NCBI RefSeq assembly: GCF_044923475.1
Contig: NZ_CP137338.1
Coordinates: 2,976,001 to 3,040,000, forward strand
Source: JAAURS01 sp044923475
Lineage (GTDB): Bacteria; Cyanobacteriota; Cyanobacteriia; Thermosynechococcales; Thermosynechococcaceae
Direction: 5' to 3'
DNA length: 64,000 bases
Shown here in pieces: positions 50,602 through 59,467 of the stretch. The position numbers were made by a program, and so were the translations under genes. Each line of letters opens with the position of its first letter. Position 1 is the stretch's first letter. The notes beneath the pieces were generated by a model that was not told the DNA's origin, searched no databases, and worked only from the letters and a program-made list of their open reading frames with translations.

Positions 50602-51569
50602 TGACGGGCGGCACTGGGTTTACGGGAAGTCATTTGTGTCGGCGGTTGCTCCGAGAGGGCCATGCCGTGCGGGTTCTAGCGCGCGAAACCAGTCGCCGTG
50701 CGGCGTTGGATGGGGCAGACGTGGAGTGGGCGATGGGAGATCTCTGCGATCGCCCCTCCTTAGAAAAAGCCACCCAGGGCATCGACACGGTGTACCACAT
50801 TGCCGCCCTGTTCCGTCCCGAAAATGTCACGCGCCAGCAGTTTCAGGATACAAACGCGATCGGAACGCAGAATTTGTTAGAAGCTTCGGTGAATGCGGGC
50901 GTCCAGCGGTTCGTCCATTGCAGTACCGTCGGCGTCCACGGCGATATCAAGCATCCACCCGCTAACGAGCAAACCCCTTACGGACCGGGGGATGCGTATC
51001 AAGACTCAAAGGTAGCCGGAGAAAAAGTCGCTTTGGAGTATGCGGCCCGAGGGCGCTTGCCCGTCGTCGTCTTTCGTCCGGGCGGCATCTTCGGGCCTGG
51101 AGATTTGCGCTTTCTCAAGCTGTTTAAGGCCATCCGGCAGCGGAAGTTTGTCATGTTCGGTTCCGGTCAGGTGCTGTACCAGCTCGTTTATATCGACGAC
51201 TTGATCGACGGTATTCTTCAGTGCGGCACTCAACCCCAAGCCGTCGGACAGACCTATATTTTGACGGGTGCAGCGCCAGTCACTTTAAATCATCTCGTCA
51301 GCGAAATTGCCCAGGTGATGCAGGTTCCGCCACCCCGGCTGCGATTCCCGGTCCTGCCGCTGTACTGGGCCGGATTTGCCTGCGAAGCGCTCTGCAAGCC
51401 CTTGGGCATCAATCCGCCGCTCTACCGTCGCCGGGTTGATTTTTTTAGAAAGACGAGGAGTTTCGATATCGCTAAGGCCCAGCAAGAACTGTCGTTTCGC
51501 CCTAAAGTCGATCTCAGGTCGGGGTTGCAACGCACCGCCGATTGGTATCTCGCCCATCAGTATCTCTAG
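50583..51569 (+). CDS. NAD-dependent epimerase/dehydratase (extended SDR)
   Basis: A 328-residue enzyme. The Rossmann loop is VTGGTGFTG (residues 7-15), catalytic S114/T115 are in VHCSTVGVHG, and Y139-x3-K143 is in AYQDSKVAGEK. The C-terminal substrate domain has RPGGIFGPGD and YIDDLIDGIL. The lack of a close resemblance to GalE or RfbB leaves the substrate open: nucleotide sugar, terpenoid or steroid-type SDRs are all possible. The start at 50583 (MAKQILVTGG) overlaps the preceding gene. The next GT4 gene starts 12 bp after it. Confidence 0.87.
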   Translation: MAKQILVTGGTGFTGSHLCRRLLREGHAVRVLARETSRRAALDGADVEWAMGDLCDRPSLEKATQGIDTVYHIAALFRPENVTRQQFQDTNAIGTQNLLEASVNAGVQRFVHCSTVGVHGDIKHPPANEQTPYGPGDAYQDSKVAGEKVALEYAARGRLPVVVFRPGGIFGPGDLRFLKLFKAIRQRKFVMFGSGQVLYQLVYIDDLIDGILQCGTQPQAVGQTYILTGAAPVTLNHLVSEIAQVMQVPPPRLRFPVLPLYWAGFACEALCKPLGINPPLYRRRVDFFRKTRSFDIAKAQQELSFRPKVDLRSGLQRTADWYLAHQYL

Positions 51570-51581
51570 GTTTGCCGCCCT

Positions 51582-52796
51582 ATGAACCCCATCAATGTCC
51601 TCTGGGCGATCGATCACGTCTGCTACGACGGCAACCTGCACGGGGGCGGTCGCCTCTACTGGAACCTGCTCCAGGAGTTCGATCGCGAGCGATTCCGGCT
51701 GGTGCCCTGCATGTTGCGCGCCAACGCGACCATTCGCCAAGTCTTCGAGCAGAGCGCAGTGCCCGTGCGGGTGCTGGATAAGGCGAAGTTCGACCCGACC
51801 GCGCTCTGGAGTTTTCTGCAGCTCATCCGCAGGGAACGAATTCAGGTGATGCATCTGCATTGCTATGCATCTTCGACTTTTGGCCGCCTTGCCGGACTCA
51901 TTGCAGGTATTCCGACTATTATTCACGACTACGATACGGAGGTTTACTTCCCCTACCCGTCCTATTTGAGCGTGGCCGATCGCCTCCTCGCACCCTCCAC
52001 TCAGGGGGCGATCGCCGCCTCGCCGATGGTCAAACAATTTTTGATCCAGAGACGCAAGATCGACCCGGCCAAGATTCGGATGCTGTTCCACGGCATTCCA
52101 ATGGAGAAGTTTGAGCCTGTAGCACCAGAAGCGATTCAGGCGGTCAGGCGATCGCTGGCGATTTCCGACGATACGAAGGTGGTTGGAACCTTTACTAAAC
52201 TGGGGCCGCAGCGCGGGACTGAGGTATTGATCCAGGCGGCGAGGGAAGTACTCGAGACTTTGCCGGACGTTGTTTTTGCAATTGTTTATAAAACAACGCG
52301 ATTTCATCGCCTACCCAGCAAAAAATACGTAGAAGTGTCCCAGGAGAAGATCGATAACGAGATTGCGGAACTTCAAACTTTAGCGCGCTCCCTCAATATT
52401 GCCGAAAACATCCGTTTTATCGAATGGCCCGAAGACATCGACACCTGGATAACTGCCTGCGATTTGGTCATTGCCCCCTTCCTCAGCGAACGCTTTTCCT
52501 CTGTCTACCTGCTGGAAGCCATGGCCAAGGGCAAACCGATCGTTGCGACGAACCTTGGAGAACAGCGGGAAATTATTCAAGACGGCCAAAATGGTTATCT
52601 GATCGAACCGGGGGACAAATCCGACTTAGCCAGTAAAATTCTTCAATGTCTCAGCGCGCCCCCATTGTTAGCGCAGCTCGGCCAACAGGCTCAAACGAGC
52701 GCCCGTCGCTACAGTGTCGAACAGTACGTCCAAACCCTCGAGGATTGGTATGCGAAGTTGGCGGCGATCGCAGTTCGACAGAAACTGCGACTGTGA
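51582..52796 (+). CDS. Glycosyltransferase family 4
   Basis: A 404-residue GT-B enzyme. The N-terminal acceptor domain has DHVCYDGNLHGGGRLYWNLL and MHLHCYASSTFGRLAGLIAG. The donor domain from about residue 190 has VVGTFTKLGPQRGTEVLIQA and ends with the conserved APFLSERFSSVYLLEAMAKG and KPIVATNLGEQREII. It is the last gene of the plus-strand unit from 46.9 kb. Gap of 171 bp to the DUF1350 gene, in which nothing was seen. Confidence 0.92.
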   Translation: MNPINVLWAIDHVCYDGNLHGGGRLYWNLLQEFDRERFRLVPCMLRANATIRQVFEQSAVPVRVLDKAKFDPTALWSFLQLIRRERIQVMHLHCYASSTFGRLAGLIAGIPTIIHDYDTEVYFPYPSYLSVADRLLAPSTQGAIAASPMVKQFLIQRRKIDPAKIRMLFHGIPMEKFEPVAPEAIQAVRRSLAISDDTKVVGTFTKLGPQRGTEVLIQAAREVLETLPDVVFAIVYKTTRFHRLPSKKYVEVSQEKIDNEIAELQTLARSLNIAENIRFIEWPEDIDTWITACDLVIAPFLSERFSSVYLLEAMAKGKPIVATNLGEQREIIQDGQNGYLIEPGDKSDLASKILQCLSAPPLLAQLGQQAQTSARRYSVEQYVQTLEDWYAKLAAIAVRQKLRL

Positions 52797-52967
52797 AACT
52801 GCGCTGTTATCTTTTGATGCTGATATCCGTAAATCCTAAAACAGATGCGATCGGCAGCTATTTATGGAAGCGAATTTGCCGAGAGGTCATCGGGTAATAT
52901 AGCAGAGAAAGACTTGATTTCTAACTTGGTTGCTTTGCAAAAGGAATTGTTTACAACGTAAAATGCG

Positions 52968-53831
52968 ATGAACCTCACCGACCAACCGAATCAGTCGATC
53001 GCGCTCCCCCATGGGTTTGCCTCCATACATCCCGATCCTGAGGGAGTCGTGCATTTTATTGGCGGGTACTTCTTCGGTTCTGGCGTAAGCTGCTGGTATA
53101 AGACCTTGTTAGACAGTCTCCAACAGCGATTTACAGTACATTCCTACTCCTACTCTTTCGCTCAATTGAGCCATTGGACCATTGCGAAGGATCTTCTCGA
53201 GCAGATCGAGCAAGTCAAACAAGCGGGAATCAAGACTGCAAAACAGATGGGCTACAACCCAAAGATTTATACCGATCCTAGCAAGCATTGCCTTGTAGGG
53301 CATAGCCTAGGGTGCGAGTGTATTGGCCTCATCCGATTTTTGGGCTTTGATAAAAATAAACAAATTCAAATATTAGAAGCAGCACGTCATCAGCTCGGGG
53401 CTAAAATAGTGACCGATTTAGATTTTTCCGACGTAAAAGCATTGCCTCAGTTGCAGTCAGTCCCCTATCGAGCCAGTCTGCTGATGGCTCCCTGCTTCAA
53501 GACACCGACGGCTGTGTCCTGGTTGCTCCAAGTCCGCCCCCAGCAGGATCTGGTCAGGTATTTAATCCAGCAAAACCCCCAACTATTGTCCCTAACTTCA
53601 CTCCTTTCATTTAAAGGAGATACAATTGCTGGCCCTGATGTCGGTTGGTGCCAACCAGTCCTGAAAAGTCAAGGAAGCCTCCAAAGCAGCCACGAGATTG
53701 ACGATATTCATCATCCCTATTGGATTGCCTTGCAATACCACATGATCCCAGCCTTCGACCCGATCCGTTCTAGACTGGCTGCTTATGCCGCTGACTTTAT
53801 CGGAAACCTCGTCAATTCCAGCACTCCTTGA
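52968..53831 (+). CDS. DUF1350 alpha/beta-hydrolase-like protein
   Basis: A 287-residue protein. Oxyanion-side block GVVHFIGGYFFGSGVSCWYK and nucleophile elbow LVGHSLGCEC (GHSLG, Ser central) are followed by MAPCF and a C-terminal HHPYWIALQYHMIPA. This resembles DUF1350, a family shared by cyanobacteria and plastids. The residue order of a serine hydrolase is present, but no substrate is known. It is probably not part of the glycan pathway. Confidence 0.75.
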   Translation: MNLTDQPNQSIALPHGFASIHPDPEGVVHFIGGYFFGSGVSCWYKTLLDSLQQRFTVHSYSYSFAQLSHWTIAKDLLEQIEQVKQAGIKTAKQMGYNPKIYTDPSKHCLVGHSLGCECIGLIRFLGFDKNKQIQILEAARHQLGAKIVTDLDFSDVKALPQLQSVPYRASLLMAPCFKTPTAVSWLLQVRPQQDLVRYLIQQNPQLLSLTSLLSFKGDTIAGPDVGWCQPVLKSQGSLQSSHEIDDIHHPYWIALQYHMIPAFDPIRSRLAAYAADFIGNLVNSSTP

Positions 53832-53854
53832 GGGTTTATTCAACGGGCGATCGC

Positions 53855-54310
53855 TTAGGAGGGACTGCCTTCCTTTTCTAAAAGTAAAGTGACTGGGCCA
53901 TCGTTGTCGATCGCCACCTGCATCGCGGCTCCAAATCGACCCGTTTCCACCTTGAGTCCGCTCTGCCGCAATTTGAGTACAAACCGCTCGAAGAGCGCTT
54001 CAGCTCGATCGGGAGGAGCCGCGCCATCGAAGGACGGACGGCGGCCTTTGCGACAGTCGCCGTAAAGGGTAAACTGACTGACGACGAGCAATTCTCCTTG
54101 AATATCGGCGATCGACCGATCCCAACGGTCCTGCCCCTCCGTCGGAAAAATTCTAAGGCTCAACACCTTGCGCGCCATCCAATCCAGTTCTGCTTCAGTA
54201 TCAGTAGGCGCAATGCCTACCAATAAATTTAGCCCTCTGCCAATCCGACCCGCGATCGCCCCCTCAACCGCTACGCTAGAGGCTTTAACCCGCTGAAGAA
54301 CGACACGCAT
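53855..54310 (-). CDS. dtd: D-aminoacyl-tRNA deacylase
   Basis: A 151-residue enzyme that removes D-amino acids wrongly attached to tRNA. Start MRVVLQRVKASSVAVEG, motif SQFTLYGD at 78-85 with GDCRKGRRPSF following, and the cross-subunit motif NDGPVT near the end. It acts as a dimer in the cytoplasm. Length is normal. It is convergent with the DUF1350 gene, 23 bp from its end, and divergent from the asparagine-synthetase-like gene. Confidence 0.95.
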   Translation of the reverse strand: MRVVLQRVKASSVAVEGAIAGRIGRGLNLLVGIAPTDTEAELDWMARKVLSLRIFPTEGQDRWDRSIADIQGELLVVSQFTLYGDCRKGRRPSFDGAAPPDRAEALFERFVLKLRQSGLKVETGRFGAAMQVAIDNDGPVTLLLEKEGSPS

Positions 54311-54412
54311 GGGGTTGAATAGAAGAAACAGCAAACGGCAACCCTCTCATGTAAGCATAGAATTCGATCGGGTTAGGGATGATTTTATCTTTTGCCCAAG
54401 GAGGTCACGAGC

Positions 54413-56299
54413 TTGTTTTTCGGCATTGCAAACCCACAACAACAGCGCAGCGAACTCCAACAAGCCTTGAGTCAGGCGATCGCCCAACTCCCCCCAGCCC
54501 CCCAAACCGCAAAATCGCTGACCTGGGGGAACAACGCGTTAGCGTTCTACTGGATCGCGGATGGCGTGACATCCTGCAACGAGTCCCATCCCCCCTTTTG
54601 GAGCGCCGATGGCCGAATTACCGCGCTCTTTGAGGGCAGCATCTACAACCTCCCCGAACTAAAGCGCGATTTCGGTTCCACCGTTCGCTGGCAAACCGAC
54701 AGCGCGAGCGAAGTTCTAGCCCACCTTTACGATCGCGACCCCGATAATTTTCTAGAGCGGGTCAATGGCAAATTTGCCTTTATTCTCTGGGACGAACCAA
54801 ACCAAAAACTAATTCTCGGACGCGATCGCTTTGGGATCCGATCTCTTTTCTATCGTTACCATCAGGATTGTCTGGTCTTTGGAACCTCGCTGCGATCGCT
54901 GCTGGCCACCGGATGGATACCCAAACAGATCGATGCCCAAGTCGTGCTGGAGTATTTGCTCTACTGCTACAATCCCAGCCACCGGACTATCGTGGAGACC
55001 GTTTCTAAAGTTCCGGCCAGCCATTTCCTTTCCTTTGAAGGGTCTGAACTCCAATTGCATCGGTATTGGAACTTAAACTTTGCAGAACGAGATCGAAAAA
55101 CAGAAGCCCAGTACTGCGAAGAAATTCCAGCGCTGATCGAAGATGCGGTCAAAATTCGCCTCGACCCGCATCGAAGCTTGGGTGTATTTTTGAGTGGCGG
55201 GATAGACTCCAGCGCCATCCTCGGGTTTGCCGCAAAGTTTTCTGCAGAACCCCTCTCGACCTTCTCCTTTCGCTGCGCCGGACCCTCCTACGATGAATCG
55301 AGCTACGCGCGGTATGTCGCGCGGCATTTTGGCACGCAACATACAGAAATTCAGTACCAGCCTGAAGACGTATCGGCGATCGCCTCTATTGTTGGCGCGA
55401 TGGACGAACCCTTTTGCGACATTGGCATTGAAATTGGGACCTTTCTGCTCGGACGAGCGGCTCAGGGTCAGGTGGACTATATCTTCAGCGGAGAGGGCGG
55501 CGACGAACTCTTTGGCGGTCACCCCGTTTACACCGCCGATAAAGTGGCCGCACCCATCGATCGGATCCCGAGATCGATCCTGAACCCCATCGCCCAACTG
55601 TTGCAAAAACTCCCGGACAGCGATCGAAAAAAGAACCTCCAGGTCAAACTCAAGCGATTTGCCTACAGTCTCGCCTTTCCGTCCCAACTGCTCAGCCATC
55701 GCTGGCGGACCTATTACCAGCCCCACGAATTGATCGAGCTTTGTACCGCTGACTTTCTCTCCGCCTGCGACCTGACGCAACTATTCGATAGCATGCTCCA
55801 GTACGCCAACGCCGCCGATGGGCCAGATCGCTTGAGCCGCAGCCTCTATAGCGATTACTGGACCCTAGTTGCCTTTTATTTGCGGCGTCTGGAACTGCTG
55901 CGCTCCTTTGGCCTAGACAACCGCCTACCGCTCCTCGACCATCGTTTGGTGGAATACGCCGCTAAAACTCCATCGAACTTAAAGATTCGCGGCTTCTGGG
56001 ACACCAAGTACATCTACAAGCAAGCGCTCGTCGGCATCGTTCCCGACAAAATCTTATTCGATCGCCCCAAACTGGGCCACAGTGTTCCGATGAAAAACTG
56101 GATGCGAGACAACGCCAACGTTCGAGATTGGATGGCGAATATCCTCTCTAGTTCTTCCTTTAAAGAGAGAGGTTTTTTTCGTTTCAGTTTCGTGGAGCGG
56201 TCGATCGACGAACATCAAAAGAAGATCTGCAACCACTCGCATCGCCTGTGGTCGCTTGTTATCTTGGAGCTGTGGCTCAAAAGTGTTATAGATGACTAA
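54413..56299 (+). CDS. Asparagine-synthetase-like amidotransferase without the glutaminase cysteine
   Basis: A 628-residue protein with AsnB architecture. An N-terminal Ntn-type glutaminase fold (about 1-195) has GRDRFGIRSLFYRY and LERVNGKFAFILWDE. The synthetase domain has PP-loop SGGIDSS beginning at residue 261, then FSGEGGDELFGGHPVY and LDNRLPLLDHRLVEY. The start is TTG at 54413, with AGGAGG ending 8 bases before it; an upstream TTG at 54392 has no such site. With this start the protein reads MFFGIANPQQ, so the nucleophilic Cys2 is absent. It probably uses ammonia or another nitrogen source, or modifies a different acid, perhaps a glycan uronate. Confidence 0.85.
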   Translation: MFFGIANPQQQRSELQQALSQAIAQLPPAPQTAKSLTWGNNALAFYWIADGVTSCNESHPPFWSADGRITALFEGSIYNLPELKRDFGSTVRWQTDSASEVLAHLYDRDPDNFLERVNGKFAFILWDEPNQKLILGRDRFGIRSLFYRYHQDCLVFGTSLRSLLATGWIPKQIDAQVVLEYLLYCYNPSHRTIVETVSKVPASHFLSFEGSELQLHRYWNLNFAERDRKTEAQYCEEIPALIEDAVKIRLDPHRSLGVFLSGGIDSSAILGFAAKFSAEPLSTFSFRCAGPSYDESSYARYVARHFGTQHTEIQYQPEDVSAIASIVGAMDEPFCDIGIEIGTFLLGRAAQGQVDYIFSGEGGDELFGGHPVYTADKVAAPIDRIPRSILNPIAQLLQKLPDSDRKKNLQVKLKRFAYSLAFPSQLLSHRWRTYYQPHELIELCTADFLSACDLTQLFDSMLQYANAADGPDRLSRSLYSDYWTLVAFYLRRLELLRSFGLDNRLPLLDHRLVEYAAKTPSNLKIRGFWDTKYIYKQALVGIVPDKILFDRPKLGHSVPMKNWMRDNANVRDWMANILSSSSFKERGFFRFSFVERSIDEHQKKICNHSHRLWSLVILELWLKSVIDD

Positions 56300-56474
56300 A
56301 AGCGTTCGATAATTGCCCGTTCGCCCGACTAAGGGAACCTCGAAAAGTACGGGTTTGTCGAGACAGAAGGGGGCGTTTACCGCGATTTCAGGGCTTACTC
56401 GTTGAGAATGAAGCGACCGACCGAAGTGCCCTGAGTTGAGATGTATATCATAAAGTATTCAAGATCTTGAGAGC

Positions 56475-59270
56475 ATGATTCGAATCCTGTTGGCCGACGA
56501 TCAAAAGTCAATTCGCGAAATTTTACGGATTCGTCTGGAGTCAGAGCCGGATTTTCAAGTGGTCGGTACGGCAAGTGACGGCGAGACGGCCCTTGAGATG
56601 GCAGAAATTTTACGACCCGATATCGTGCTGATCGATATGGAAATGCCTAACCTGAACGGGGTTAAGGCAACAGAACTCATTTGTCAAGCGCTGCCCGAGG
56701 TTAAAGTCCTGGTTTTAAGCGGCCATAACGACGATGGCTACATCAACCAAGCGCTGCGTTCTGGCGCAATGGGGTACCTACTCAAAAGCACGCCCGCTGA
56801 AGAGCTGGGGGAGGCAATTCGCTTCGTTCATAGAGGGTACAGCCAGTTAGGACCTGGGGTTCTGAACAAAATGGTGTCAGCAGAGCCTGAGTTCTCGTCT
56901 GCCCCTTACCTGAGAGATGGAGTGGCAAAGCTGTCTTCGCCGCCTGCAAACGGGCTGACAAAGCCAAATCCTGCTAGCAAGACGCTTGGAATTAAGGTTC
57001 CCGCCATACCCCAAGAAGACGGCTCGAAGCAGCTATTGCCCGATGATGATTGGACGGGATGGGGGGTTGCGCTTTGGCAGATGTTACGGAGAAGGTGGTT
57101 GAGCGTTTTAGCAGTATCTGCAACTGCCATGGCGGCGATCGTGGTGCATACGTTCGCGATTGAAGAGCCTGTTTATAAATCCGAGCTCTGGCTTCAGGTG
57201 AGCAACAAAAATGCCGTGCCAGTGACGGAGGAAAATCAACAAGATATTGAGGCGACGGAGGATATTTCTAAAGGACGCTTGACGGAGGTCCAAATTTTGA
57301 GGAGCACGCCCTTGATCGGCCAGGCGATCGCCCAACTGCCAGAGCAATACAGCAAAGAACTAACGGTTCAAGATGTGAAGGGCGGTCTGACGATCGAACA
57401 GTCTGAAGAAGGCGGCCTGCTTTCAAATATATTGATGGTCGACTATTCCGATACGGATCCGCAGCGAGTTTACGCGGTGTTGAATGCCCTCGGGAAAACC
57501 TACGTCAGCTATAGCACGGAACTCAAGCGATCGCGGGCTGCCTCGACCATTCAGTTTATTGAGAAAAACTTGCCAGCAACCCGTCAAAAACTGGCCCAAG
57601 CCACTGCCGAACTCAGGAATTTCCGACAGCGACACGGAATGGTAACACCCGATTCTTATGCCCTAGAAATTGAAAAAACGAAGCTGAGGCTAGCGGACGA
57701 TATTCAAAAGTCGAGTGTCTTACTCAACCAGTCGAAAAGCCGAGTTGACGCCAACCGCCGTCGCCTGCAAGGGTTGGGCCAAGACCCAGATCGATCCGCT
57801 ATTGCGGCAGTTTTGGGCCAAGATGCAAACTATCAAAAACTCAGCAATCAACTCAAAGATATTGAAATCCAGCTGAGCCTCAGACAAGCTGAATTAAGCG
57901 AAGATCATCCCTTAGTTCGAGACCTGCGCGAGCAGCGGGAGCGGCTCCTATCCCTGCGCCAGCAGGTCGGACAAAAACTGGTCGGAAGCAATCCTGCCTC
58001 AAATTTATCCTCAGACGCCACCGAACTTAGGGATGCTAATACGAACGCCGTTTTAAATGACTTGTCCAAGGAACTCCTGACCGATCGAACCGGGTTAGAG
58101 GTTCAACAGACCCAGCTCAAAAGTTTGCGCCAAGCACAAGCGTTAGTAGACGAGCAATTCAAGCAGCTTCCTCGACTTCAAGAGACCTATACAGAGTTAC
58201 AGCGCCAAGTTACCCTACACTCCACCCAACTCGATACTCTCCTAAAGAAATTGCAAGAACTAAAAGTGTCTGCAGCGCAAGAGACGACCCCTTGGAGTAT
58301 TTTAGAACCTCCTGCATTGCCTAGGAAACCTATTTCGCCTAATATTCCGCGAAATTTGTTTTTTGGCCTGTTGTTCAGTAGCGCGATCGGACTGGGCACG
58401 GCCTTGATGCTCGAGCGCTTCGACCGCCGCGTGAGAAGCACGAAGGAAGCCCAAGAACTCGCGGGTCTTCCCCTTTTAGGAACGATTCCGCACTGTAAAG
58501 ATATTGGCGTTGCCGATGAAGGAGCCCGCATTCTGCGGGGTTTACCTCAGAATCAATACCATCGCTTTCAAGAAGCATTCCGATCTCTGGCCCTTCAGAT
58601 TCAGTACCTCAATACTGACTGCGGTGTGAAAAGCTTCAGTGTCACTTCGGCTGGGACAGCGGAAGGCAAAAGTACGATCGTGTTAGAACTCGGACAGGCG
58701 ATCGCCCGTCTCGGTCTCAAAGTTTTGATAGTGGATGCGAACATGCACCAACCGAGTTTGCACGCGCTTGCAGAGATTGCGAACGAGCGAGGTTTGAGCA
58801 ATATCTTGGCAGAAAATCGGTCGTGGCGCGACTGCGTCCGCGCTATGCCAGTTAAAGGATTAAACATGCTGACGTCGGGTCCGCCGCCGCAAGACTCTCT
58901 TGCTTTGTTACAGTCGAAAAGCATGACAAACCTCCTGGAAGATTGGCGCGGGTGTTTTGACTATGTATTGATCGATACACCTCCTATTACTGGTTTTTCC
59001 GACACGCAAGGGTTGATTTCCAAAGTGGACTGCACCGTTTTTGTGGTTGGAATCGATCGCACCACTAGAACGGCGGTGACCCATGCAACGGCGCTTCTTA
59101 AGTCTTACCGCAACCGATTGGCAAGACTGGTGGTCAATTATAGCGATGTTCCTACTGGTTCGCCTGGGGTAGCCCTTTCGCTCCCTCCGTCTGCTAGCAC
59201 TGTACCGACACCAAACAATGGCAGCCCAGCGGTTGAAAATCACAGACACTCGTTAAAACAGCTCCTTTGA
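56475..59270 (+). CDS. Receiver domain-Wzz-BY-kinase fusion (polysaccharide chain-length/tyrosine kinase)
   Basis: A 931-residue three-part protein. Residues 1-125 are a response-regulator receiver with acidic pocket D8/D9, phosphoacceptor D54 (IVLIDMEMPNL), S82 and K104. A linker leads to TM1 (about 208-230), a Wzz-type periplasmic domain with long coiled coils (about 240-620) and TM2 (about 626-648). The cytoplasmic kinase domain has Walker A GTAEGKST (K732), A' VDAN (D754) and B LIDTPP (D834). BY-kinases usually end in a tyrosine cluster; this tail is Ser/Pro/Asn-rich without tyrosines. No NarL HTH follows the receiver. It probably controls chain length or export of the Wzx/Wzy glycan in response to a histidine kinase encoded elsewhere. 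Confidence 0.9.
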   Translation: MIRILLADDQKSIREILRIRLESEPDFQVVGTASDGETALEMAEILRPDIVLIDMEMPNLNGVKATELICQALPEVKVLVLSGHNDDGYINQALRSGAMGYLLKSTPAEELGEAIRFVHRGYSQLGPGVLNKMVSAEPEFSSAPYLRDGVAKLSSPPANGLTKPNPASKTLGIKVPAIPQEDGSKQLLPDDDWTGWGVALWQMLRRRWLSVLAVSATAMAAIVVHTFAIEEPVYKSELWLQVSNKNAVPVTEENQQDIEATEDISKGRLTEVQILRSTPLIGQAIAQLPEQYSKELTVQDVKGGLTIEQSEEGGLLSNILMVDYSDTDPQRVYAVLNALGKTYVSYSTELKRSRAASTIQFIEKNLPATRQKLAQATAELRNFRQRHGMVTPDSYALEIEKTKLRLADDIQKSSVLLNQSKSRVDANRRRLQGLGQDPDRSAIAAVLGQDANYQKLSNQLKDIEIQLSLRQAELSEDHPLVRDLREQRERLLSLRQQVGQKLVGSNPASNLSSDATELRDANTNAVLNDLSKELLTDRTGLEVQQTQLKSLRQAQALVDEQFKQLPRLQETYTELQRQVTLHSTQLDTLLKKLQELKVSAAQETTPWSILEPPALPRKPISPNIPRNLFFGLLFSSAIGLGTALMLERFDRRVRSTKEAQELAGLPLLGTIPHCKDIGVADEGARILRGLPQNQYHRFQEAFRSLALQIQYLNTDCGVKSFSVTSAGTAEGKSTIVLELGQAIARLGLKVLIVDANMHQPSLHALAEIANERGLSNILAENRSWRDCVRAMPVKGLNMLTSGPPPQDSLALLQSKSMTNLLEDWRGCFDYVLIDTPPITGFSDTQGLISKVDCTVFVVGIDRTTRTAVTHATALLKSYRNRLARLVVNYSDVPTGSPGVALSLPPSASTVPTPNNGSPAVENHRHSLKQLL

Positions 59271-59467
59271 AAAATTAACGCTGGACGATTGAGTTTATGA
59301 AGGTTTAACGCGTTTGCAAGTCTGTGATTTTTTGGGTTCGGCTCCGATCGTTCTTTATTTCTGAAATTGCGTTTTTTATTGACTGTAACGAATAGGTTTG
59401 CGAATCTATTAAATTAAATCTAGATTTTTACTTTTATTTAGAAAGAACGCCTGAAGGATTGCTTTAA

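Noticed and set aside
51285..52307. 340-codon minus-strand frame across the epimerase and GT4 genes
   Set aside because: Spans two well supported genes on the other strand and shows no domain; a high-GC shadow.
55073..55780. 235-codon minus-strand frame inside the AsnB-like gene
   Set aside because: Antisense frame of a gene with intact synthetase motifs.
59271..59467. Possible regulatory RNA between the REC-kinase and wzx genes
   Set aside because: AT-rich leader with no stable stem or T-run that could be defended by eye.
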